Shown here piece after piece: positions 7,693-13,602 of a DNA stretch of 64,000 nt. Under the pieces are notes generated by a model. That model worked only from the letters and a program-made list of their open reading frames with translations, was not told the DNA's origin and made no database searches. Source of the DNA: Geobacter sp. SVR (lineage in GTDB: Bacteria > Desulfobacterota > Desulfuromonadia > Geobacterales > Pseudopelobacteraceae); contig NZ_AP024469.1 of assembly GCF_016865365.1 (NCBI RefSeq), positions 1,727,001 through 1,791,000 of the forward strand, given 5' to 3'. Position numbers and translations under genes: made by a program. Numbering within the stretch: the stretch's first letter is position 1; each line of letters begins with the position of its first letter.

Positions 7693-8463
7693 TTAATCCA
7701 AAGGTTCCCACAAGAAACCAATTCGCTCCATGTCAGTCTTGAACTCTGCCAGAAGCGCCGACAACCTCGCCTCAAGTATTTTCTTAAGGTCCTCAGGTTC
7801 CATGCGGAGCTGTTCATTGGTTGCCTCAGGCCAGCAAGCAGATTCCCGAGCAGCTTCTAAGTTGCGCTCTTTCCCCTCACCAATTCGGCACCACGGCATC
7901 CACTTATATCCCCCCTTAGGTGCTTCTGGCTCAGTATCGCTGTCTACATATTGTGGTGGCTTCTCACCAGTAAACACCAGTTGCCAGCACAATTGCCCTG
8001 TCTTGCCGTTTCTGATTTGCTGTGATTCCCCTTTACGCAATCCATGACAATCCCTATCGCCTGCGTGATAGAGTGTGTTGGCTATGTAGTGCATGGGACC
8101 ATCAGTGCTCACAAGATGCCATTTGACCAATGGTTCCAGCTCGGGGAACACTCTAGCAATCTCCTCATGCAAACAGCCACCCGCCGCTATATCTTTTTGT
8201 CTTCTGGACTCTGCGGTATAAACATCAGCGGTGATACTAAAGCTTTGGTGTCCGTTCTTACACTCATCATCAAACCTGATATTAACGTGCATAACACCAT
8301 TGGTGCCGTACCCCTTTATAGGTCTCCCCTCGCTGATCCACCTTTGATTCCTGTGAACCAAATTTCCTCTTACCTCTTGAGGTGCATGGACGGTATGCAT
8401 GCGCCCGGATACTCCATTGATAGTGTGAACATGCTCTTGGATTGGATACGTTTTTGTGCTCAT
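7693..8463 (-). CDS. conserved phage-type protein of unknown function
   Basis: 256 residues, GGAGG-type ribosome site, ATG at 8463. I do not recognise a named domain. It contains HYIANTLYHAGDRDCHGLRKGE, a segment I associate with hypothetical proteins of tailed phages, and a C-terminal helical stretch (LKKILEARLSALLAEFKTDME). Several Cys and His residues are scattered without a clear zinc motif. It lies in the early cluster and starts two bases after the stop of the preceding 52-codon gene. Confidence 0.6.
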   Translation of the reverse strand: MSTKTYPIQEHVHTINGVSGRMHTVHAPQEVRGNLVHRNQRWISEGRPIKGYGTNGVMHVNIRFDDECKNGHQSFSITADVYTAESRRQKDIAAGGCLHEEIARVFPELEPLVKWHLVSTDGPMHYIANTLYHAGDRDCHGLRKGESQQIRNGKTGQLCWQLVFTGEKPPQYVDSDTEPEAPKGGYKWMPWCRIGEGKERNLEAARESACWPEATNEQLRMEPEDLKKILEARLSALLAEFKTDMERIGFLWEPLD

Positions 8464-8465
8464 GG

Positions 8466-8624
8466 TTACACCTCCTGTGGGTTGTCTTGATGAATATGGT
8501 TAATGTTGAACAGCTCCATGCGGTCCCTTTGGTATGCCTGGAATTGACCTTTGGTCATGATCCCAAGTCCATCTGAGTGGTGATAGATGAGTTGCACCTG
8601 TCTCTTGATCGTTGGCCGGTTCAT
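8466..8624 (-). CDS. small phage protein, unknown (52 aa)
   Basis: I start this gene at the ATG at 8624 (MNRPTIKRQVQ), which overlaps the stop of the preceding 58-codon gene as ATGA and has AGAGGTG upstream. An open frame extends further upstream but inside that gene. Basic, polar, no recognisable domain. Confidence 0.55.
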   Translation of the reverse strand: MNRPTIKRQVQLIYHHSDGLGIMTKGQFQAYQRDRMELFNINHIHQDNPQEV

Positions 8625-8797
8625 CGTGACACCTCTACTACCGCCCCCACTCTGTTGTCTCTGCCAAGAATCAACCAATTTTCATGCTGAAACCAAAAGC
8701 CCCAGCCGTCCGCATTGGCTTCTTTTTCGTTGTCATAGATAGTGTGAATATTGAATGTTCCCCTTGGGCTCACAATCTTCATCTCACAGCTTTTCAT
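8621..8797 (-). CDS. small phage protein, unknown (58 aa), first early gene
   Basis: A 58-codon gene with a strong ribosome site (GGAGGACACC, then ATG at 8797). Aromatic-rich middle (DGWGFWFQHENWLIL). No family recognised. It is the first gene after the operator cluster at 8819-8880, so it should be the first protein of the early transcript. Its stop overlaps the next start. Confidence 0.65.
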   Translation of the reverse strand: MKSCEMKIVSPRGTFNIHTIYDNEKEANADGWGFWFQHENWLILGRDNRVGAVVEVSR

Positions 8798-8818
8798 GAT
8801 GGTGTCCTCCGTTGTGGT

Positions 8819-8880
8819 GTTTGACGTATTAAACCGTATCAGTAATCAAACGGTATCAAGGATTGTTTGAGATGTCAAAC
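8819..8880 (-). promoter_or_regulatory. early-promoter operator cluster
   Basis: A perfect palindrome GTTTGA-GATG-TCAAAC (8865-8880) is followed toward the gene by two degenerate 16-bp units, at 8836-8851 and at 8819-8834 (GTTTGA-CGTA-TTAAAC). On the minus strand the region also reads as two direct repeats of TGATACSGTTTRAT with a 16-base step, and the outer site contains TTGACA. The array looks like a repressor-controlled leftward promoter for the early genes. Confidence 0.65.
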
Positions 8881-9094
8881 AAAATAATTACATCTGATGA
8901 AAATAATTTTAAAGATGTGGAGTGGTCTAGGGTAGACGGTAGGTGGAGACTGATGGTGCGGCTTGAGGGTGGACCTAGTGTGTTACTCAGGTGAGTAAAT
9001 AAACTACACAAGAAAAAAGACAGATGATCATAGATGAAGACAGGCATCCACTAGATATAGTGTTATTGTCCTATGTGAATCACAACATATAGTG
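8881..9094. other. AT-rich non-coding region, possible virion-end region
   Basis: No convincing gene. It includes a short palindrome TTACTCAGGTGAGTAA (8983-8998). It lies between the late terminator and the early promoter, where a T7-like virion would have its terminal repeat. A repeat present once in a prophage cannot be recognised as such here. Confidence 0.35.
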
Positions 9095-9161
9095 AAAAAA
9101 AAAGGACCATGAGCCCCTGTATATGGAGACTCACAGCCCTTTAGGTTGTGCTTTATGGTCC
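9095..9161 (-). terminator. intrinsic terminator ending the late transcript
   Basis: Read leftward, GGACCAT (9155-9161) pairs with ATGGTCC (9104-9110), an inner GAG/CTC stem extends it, and nine T residues follow. It lies beyond the last late gene and before the early operator cluster, so it insulates late transcription from the lysogeny genes. Confidence 0.8.
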
Positions 9162-9446
9162 TGCTCATGATCTCTAGTCTGGTGTGCTTATAGTAAAATC
9201 AATAAGTTATCCAAGACTGTGACCGCTTTTGCAGTGGGGATGCCATGTCTCCCTTGCCTGGGAGTGCATCAGGATCATATGTGGTAGGCCTGGAGTGTCC
9301 CCGCTGTCACCACCTGGGAGAGACCCCACGGGGGTAAATTCGGGAAAGCCTTATTGCGTATCCATCTTCACATTTTTGCAGCATTTTGATCAGCGGATCT
9401 TAGGGCATCCACCAGTAAACTTCAAGTCTGGACATAAGGGTATCCC
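9162..9446. other. non-coding stretch after the last late gene
   Basis: Only very short frames are present; the best has 15 codons after AAGGGAGAC. I support no gene. GC content is similar to neighbouring phage genes. It may be part of the packaging or terminal-repeat region. Confidence 0.35.
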
Positions 9447-9761
9447 TCAGTTCACCACCACTCCTACCGCTCGGTCATCCCAAAGTTCTACCATCAGCCA
9501 ATCCTTAATGTTGGTGATCTCCAAGGCGGGGAGACCATTGTTCTGAAGCCATGACGTGATCAAAGGTATCTGCTCAGGGTTGGTGGCCCTGGCAGTGAAT
9601 ATCTTTACACGCTTACCTTCTTTGATCCAGGCCAGTACACGGTTCTTCATGTTCAATATGGGAGCCCCGATGTGCTCAGGACCTCTCCACTTATCGTAAA
9701 ACGCTAGGGTTCCATCAAGGTCTACACCTATCCAGCTCCTTGTGTCTTCAGCAATGCTCAT
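9447..9761 (-). CDS. HAD-like phosphatase, phage type
   Basis: 104 residues. The N-terminal GVDLDGTLAFYD is the HAD nucleophile motif (first Asp nucleophile, second Asp general acid), and KIFTARATN is motif II. The C-terminal VELWDDRAVGV supplies the acidic metal ligands. Family members are small phosphohydrolases, possibly acting on nucleotides or polynucleotide ends. The substrate is not readable. I use the second ATG (9761), with AAGG seven bases upstream. It is the only gene between phage promoter P1 and the late terminator. Confidence 0.75.
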   Translation of the reverse strand: MSIAEDTRSWIGVDLDGTLAFYDKWRGPEHIGAPILNMKNRVLAWIKEGKRVKIFTARATNPEQIPLITSWLQNNGLPALEITNIKDWLMVELWDDRAVGVVVN

Positions 9762-9821
9762 TTGCATCCTTATCAGTTATGGGTATCTTCCCTGTGGAAG
9801 TGATCAGCTTGAAGGGAGACA

Positions 9822-9892
9822 CCTAAGTACAACCTTAGGGAACACTTTAAGTCATACCTTAGGTATATACTTAGGTATCTCTTTAGTAATTA
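9822..9892. repeat. 12-bp-period CTTAGG tandem array in the P1 leader
   Basis: Six degenerate units begin at 9822, 9834, 9846, 9858, 9870 and 9882, exactly 12 bases apart, each around YTTAGG (CCTAAR on the minus strand). The array lies between promoter P1 and the HAD-like gene. Part of it (9833-9849) is shared with the leaders of the other two phage promoters. It resembles, in position and sequence, the CCTAAAG arrays of T7. Confidence 0.55.
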
Positions 9893-9921
9893 TACCTTTG
9901 CCCCTTTTGGATTCTATCTAG

Positions 9922-9935
9922 GGTGGTGAGGTGAA
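9922..9935 (-). promoter_or_regulatory. putative phage RNAP promoter P1
   Basis: The minus strand reads TTCACCTCACCACC, identical to P2 and P3. It contains CTCAC, the core shared by T7 and T3 promoters at -9 to -5. It follows the terL stop codon and points at the HAD-like gene. P1 and P2 also share CTCATTTT about 10 bases upstream of the 14-mer. Confidence 0.6.
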
Positions 9936-9948
9936 CGTCCAAAATGAG

Positions 9949-11643
9949 CTAAATACCTTGTGTCTTCAGCCAGTTGGGACCGTTTTTCACCCCTCCAATT
10001 GCGTGCTCCATGAACTGCTGAAGGGCAGCCTCAAGTTGAGCATCCTTATAGGCCTCCTGAGACTCCTTCTCGTCCTTTGCCATGCTGTCCACCCAATAGG
10101 CAACAGCACCAGCCAAGGCATCAAGGCGGTCATCGTGCTTGAGAGCCCCTCGTTCCTTGGTGATATGGGTGAGCTGGTAGAGGAGTGAATACCTTACCTC
10201 ACTCTCTACAACCTTCAGGTCTTCCTCAATGACGGACCTACACATGATCAGCCTGTGTCTGTTCATCACCGGCTCAAGGGTGTCAATGATCCTCTTCTCT
10301 TTCTGAGCAACAGCCCTCTTTGCATCCTCACAGGTGCATGGGTGGACTGCCTTCAGGACCGGAGTGAAGATCTTTAGGAACATACCGTCCCCAAAGTTGG
10401 GTTCGATCTGTATGTAATTGACCTTGTGCTCTCTTGCTACAAGAGCCAGTTGCATCAGAGTGGTGTCATCATAACCACCTTTGAAGCCGCCTGCCGCAGT
10501 AATGAATAGGTAGCCATGCAATTGCTTCACGATGGCATATCCTGTCTCATCTTTGCCCCTACCGCTTGGGTCAATGAACATCATGGTCCCTTCATACGGA
10601 GACCACTCTTTATCCACAAACATTGGCCGGTAGTATCTGTCACCTGAGAAGCCAACATTAGGGAGATCCTTAAGTTGCAACTCAGGGGAGCTACCATAGG
10701 AGACAGCAATAGGCCCCTTGTCCGGCAACAGGTTCATGATGATCAGGTCAGAGGTCTTTAAGGGGTAGCGTTCGGCATCGGCCAAGGAGGTATCAAGCAT
10801 GAACTGGAGCAGGAAGCCTGCCCTGCCGTAGGACATCTCGCGCTCAATCAGGTCCTCATCGGTGAAGCGGGTAGGGTCGGTGGGCAGTCCTGATTTGCCT
10901 TGTTCAACAAGGGCCAGAATGGATGGTGCAATCTGCCCGTTGTACTTTCCAACAGCCGCAGGCTTAGGGACCCGAGCAGGCCATATCCTGATGGCATACC
11001 CTTTGGAGGGTAGCTTATTGTAGACTGACTCTTCTGACTGAGGTGTCCCGAGGTAGGTGATCTTTCCACCAGGGACAATGATAGCCTCAAACTCTTGGGT
11101 AGCCTTCTCAAGCTTCTCCCTGGAGTCTTGGGTAGCTGAGTTCTGAGCCACCTCAATGTCGTCAGCAATCAGTTCATCAGCACGAGACCCTGTGAGCTGC
11201 CCAAAGATACCAACGGACTTGACTGAGGGGGCATGTGCTGGTTTACAGCCGTTGACATCAAAGGACACCATTGAGTCCCGTTGGTCATTCTTGGGTTTGA
11301 GGCACTTCAGCTCAGGCATGTCCGCAATGAGACGCTTGGTGAACGTGGTGAAGTCATCAGCCCTGCTCTTGGAGGCTGAGACGATCTCAAACTTATGGTT
11401 TCTGTCTTTGTACCTTAAGACCCACAGCACGTATGCTGAGGTGATCCAGCTCTTGCCTTCCCCCCTGAAGGCTCCGATCATCTTTCTCTTGGGTCCGAAC
11501 TGGAGCCAATCGGCAATCTCGTACTGGATTGGGGTGGGGGAAGGAAGACCAAGGAACTTCCAGACTGCATACAAGAAATTCTTGAAGTCGGCAGCCAGGA
11601 GTTCATCCCTGGTCTTCCTCTTCTTTTGGGGAATTACAGCCAT
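9949..11643 (-). CDS. terminase large subunit (T7 gp19-like)
   Basis: 564 residues. The packaging motor ATPase has a Walker A of the terminase type (GAFRGEGKSW, residues ~57-66) and a Walker B-like run ADELIADDIEV near 155. The C-terminal half has acidic residues consistent with a nuclease (MFIDPSGRGKDETGYAIV). Its length and motifs match gp19 of T7, which cuts concatemers and pumps DNA through the portal. Last large gene of the late operon, starting after a 91-base gap. Confidence 0.93.
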   Translation of the reverse strand: MAVIPQKKRKTRDELLAADFKNFLYAVWKFLGLPSPTPIQYEIADWLQFGPKRKMIGAFRGEGKSWITSAYVLWVLRYKDRNHKFEIVSASKSRADDFTTFTKRLIADMPELKCLKPKNDQRDSMVSFDVNGCKPAHAPSVKSVGIFGQLTGSRADELIADDIEVAQNSATQDSREKLEKATQEFEAIIVPGGKITYLGTPQSEESVYNKLPSKGYAIRIWPARVPKPAAVGKYNGQIAPSILALVEQGKSGLPTDPTRFTDEDLIEREMSYGRAGFLLQFMLDTSLADAERYPLKTSDLIIMNLLPDKGPIAVSYGSSPELQLKDLPNVGFSGDRYYRPMFVDKEWSPYEGTMMFIDPSGRGKDETGYAIVKQLHGYLFITAAGGFKGGYDDTTLMQLALVAREHKVNYIQIEPNFGDGMFLKIFTPVLKAVHPCTCEDAKRAVAQKEKRIIDTLEPVMNRHRLIMCRSVIEEDLKVVESEVRYSLLYQLTHITKERGALKHDDRLDALAGAVAYWVDSMAKDEKESQEAYKDAQLEAALQQFMEHAIGGVKNGPNWLKTQGI

Positions 11644-11734
11644 ATTCTCCTTTGAGGAGGGTGGGTGAATAGGAGAGGGTGGGGGAGAGAACTTGAAGCG
11701 TTTATAGGTGCTAATTCCTAATGTCTTGTGCGGA

Positions 11735-12016
11735 TTAAGCCTTTCGTTTCTTCAGATTCTCCGAGAGCTTTTTCCGATGTTCTTCCGAGAGGGTCTTCCT
11801 CTTCACAGTTCCCCCTGTTCGGGCAGGATTGAGAGGGTAGAGGGGACAGGATTCAACCTTACAGTCAAACCGTCCTTGGTCGTGAAAACCACAGCACTCA
11901 TAACAGAAGGCAGCAATAGCCTGAGAAGGACTGAGTTTGCCACCTTTGATGTGCTTGATCAGCTCCATCCTCCCCTTGAAGTGTCCTCCCTGCTCTACTT
12001 CAACGAGGATTGCCAT
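11735..12016 (-). CDS. small Cys-containing phage protein, unknown
   Basis: 93 residues with four to five Cys in a central segment (CYECCGFHDQ ... CKVESCPLYP), spaced as in a possible metal-binding knuckle, followed by a basic tail (KRKTLSEEHRKKLSENLKKRK). No family name. It lies between the terS-like gene and terL, three bases after the former. Confidence 0.6.
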   Translation of the reverse strand: MAILVEVEQGGHFKGRMELIKHIKGGKLSPSQAIAAFCYECCGFHDQGRFDCKVESCPLYPLNPARTGGTVKRKTLSEEHRKKLSENLKKRKA

Positions 12017-12019
12017 AGA

Positions 12020-12277
12020 TTACTTTACGGCCCTCAGAGGTGCTCCAACAGACTCACCCTCGGTGAACGGGAGATCCTCCTCATCCGGCATGTCAGGGTC
12101 TTCTCCTTTGCGGCCAGCAGATTCCAACGTAACTTCATTGAGCTTAAGCATGGCAATGGAAGCCTGAACATCGGCAGCCGCACATTCTCCCTTAAGTTTC
12201 TCCGTGAGTTTGTCCACGGTTGTCTCCATGAGGTTGTGCAGTTTCTCCTCAAGGCGTTTGTGTCTACTCAATTCCAC
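12020..12277 (-). CDS. probable small terminase (DNA maturase A-like)
   Basis: 85 residues: helical N-terminus (ELSRHKRLEEKLHNLMETTVDKLTEKLKG) and then AADVQASIAMLKLNEVTLE, similar in pattern to small terminase subunits of T7-like phages, with an acidic tail. Position two genes before terL supports the role in recognising concatemer DNA. T7 gp18 has 89 residues. Sequence similarity is weak, so this is a moderate call. Confidence 0.45.
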   Translation of the reverse strand: MELSRHKRLEEKLHNLMETTVDKLTEKLKGECAAADVQASIAMLKLNEVTLESAGRKGEDPDMPDEEDLPFTEGESVGAPLRAVK

Positions 12278-12279
12278 GC

Positions 12280-12471
12280 TTATTTCTCCTTGTGGCGTTC
12301 TTCACAACGGGCTTCAACAGCAGCAAGGCGTTCCTCAATCTCGCCACGAGCATCACGTTCTTCCTTCAGGTCTGATCTGAGACCCTTGATGTCAGACCTC
12401 ATGCCATTGACGCTCCAGGCTACCAAGCCACTGATGGCGCTGCCTATAAGCTGTATGATCAATGCTTCCAC
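12280..12471 (-). CDS. membrane-anchored coiled-coil protein, i-spanin- or holin-like
   Basis: 63 residues with one N-terminal membrane helix (EALIIQLIGSAISGLVAW), then a charged coiled coil (DIKGLRSDLKEERDARGEIEERLAAVEAR). It has a GTG start after GGAGGAGC. In T7 the spanin gene 18.5 lies between 18 and 19, and this gene lies in the equivalent lysis/packaging cluster. The topology suits an inner-membrane spanin or a small holin-like protein. Confidence 0.55.
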   Translation of the reverse strand: MEALIIQLIGSAISGLVAWSVNGMRSDIKGLRSDLKEERDARGEIEERLAAVEARCEERHKEK

Positions 12472-12737
12472 TAAAGTTGCTCCTCCTTACGTGCTTCAAT
12501 TTCAAATGGATTTTTCTGGTAGCCTTTCGTGAAGTGATACCAGAGGTACAGCACCAGAAAGCCAATGTACCAAAGTCTCTTCCACTGCCGCTTGTGGCAC
12601 TCCTCATGTTTACGCCAACTCACGGATACTTGTTCCTGAGGCACTGAGTAGAGGGTGGTAGGACCAAGGGTGATTGCCCACCTCTCTGTGCCTTTAGGTT
12701 TGAACAGCAGGGCAAACTTGGAGTTATAAATATCCAT
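12471..12737 (-). CDS. small membrane protein with an HExxH-like motif
   Basis: 88 residues. The middle contains RKHEECHKRQWKR, an HExxH zinc-peptidase-like motif, followed by a membrane-like helix (LWYIGFLVLYLWYHF) and then GYQKNPFEIEAR. The NPxExEA segment after the helix is found in small HExxH proteins, where the second Glu can be the third zinc ligand. Its ATG overlaps the previous stop as TAATG, and its end overlaps the next GTG. Catalytic activity is unproven. Confidence 0.55.
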   Translation of the reverse strand: MDIYNSKFALLFKPKGTERWAITLGPTTLYSVPQEQVSVSWRKHEECHKRQWKRLWYIGFLVLYLWYHFTKGYQKNPFEIEARKEEQL

Positions 12738-13309
12738 TACCATTCCACCGATAGGTCAAGCATGGCCTTACCTTCCTTGAGTTTTACTACGGGCTGGATC
12801 TGACCGTTCAATTCACCATAGACCCCAAGCTTGGCGGGGCCAATACCAGCAAACTGGAAGCGTGCATGAACGTCCCCCACAGTCTGCATGGAGGTGTTGA
12901 TACCACCACGTATGCCAACCTCTCTGACGTTCTCAAACCTCAGGAACGGATGGGGTATCTCCTGAGCAATGATGGAGGTTCGGCCTGTGGACATGTTCAT
13001 GTAGGCAACAGCAGCCACCCTAGAGTTCTTGGTTTTGATGTCTGCTGAGGTGAGAACTTCGGTGGAAGCTTTGGTTGCCTCAGGTGGCAGATTCAGTTTT
13101 ATTGAGGCTTCCTCTTTGTTCAGAGTCACAATCTTTTTGGGTCCTGGTTTTACTTCTTCAGAAATGGAGGCTACAGGCTTCGGCGCACTCCAATTACCTT
13201 GAGTTACATTAGGTGTTGCCTTGAAATGGTTCCAGATAAACCACGAGAAAACAAAGAGGGCGACTAATGCCGCCCCCCAGGTTTTCCAACTTATGTCTTT
13301 GATGGTCAT
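12737..13309 (-). CDS. single-pass membrane protein, unknown
   Basis: 190 residues starting at the ATG at 13309, which overlaps the stop of the holin-like gene. One membrane helix (WGAALVALFVFSWFIW, residues ~10-25) is followed by a polar linker rich in Pro and Lys and a beta-rich C-terminal domain ending LDLSVEW. The topology implies a periplasmic domain. I do not recognise the family. It lies in the lysis cluster. Confidence 0.6.
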   Translation of the reverse strand: MTIKDISWKTWGAALVALFVFSWFIWNHFKATPNVTQGNWSAPKPVASISEEVKPGPKKIVTLNKEEASIKLNLPPEATKASTEVLTSADIKTKNSRVAAVAYMNMSTGRTSIIAQEIPHPFLRFENVREVGIRGGINTSMQTVGDVHARFQFAGIGPAKLGVYGELNGQIQPVVKLKEGKAMLDLSVEW

Positions 13310-13554
13310 GTGTCTTCCTGATTTGATACTTTCGGCTCGGTCTTGGATTTCAGAGCCACCCCCGCTCCGCCTCCAGCAAGAATAGCGCCTAAACCTATGC
13401 CAAAGTCCTGAGCGCTCCAGGTTTGCTTGAGATGGACTACAGCCCAAATTGATAGGAAGAGGAAGACACCAACGGCGGCCAGGAGGCACGCTCGGGATGG
13501 GTCAAAGGTTTTACCATCTATACCTGTTAGCCAATCGTTCAAAAGCTGATTCAT
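13306..13554 (-). CDS. holin-like two-helix membrane protein
   Basis: 82 residues with two membrane segments, ACLLAAVGVFLFLSIWAVV (~22-41) and FGIGLGAILAGGGAGVAL (~51-68), and a charged C-terminus, the class II holin layout. Downstream of the tailspike it occupies the place of T7 holin gene 17.5. A holin would permeabilise the inner membrane for the endolysin encoded two genes upstream. Confidence 0.65.
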   Translation of the reverse strand: MNQLLNDWLTGIDGKTFDPSRACLLAAVGVFLFLSIWAVVHLKQTWSAQDFGIGLGAILAGGGAGVALKSKTEPKVSNQEDT

Positions 13555-13602
13555 TTATAAAGCCCTACCTGTTTGTATTCAATTATTTGTGTAAAAGATT
13601 TA

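Noticed and set aside
8856-9047. 63-codon leftward open frame
   Set aside because: No ribosome site, low-complexity composition, and it overlaps the operator cluster.
9162-9446. Small genes in the gap after the HAD-like gene
   Set aside because: Only frames of 11-25 codons exist. One has a ribosome site but 15 codons are too few to support.
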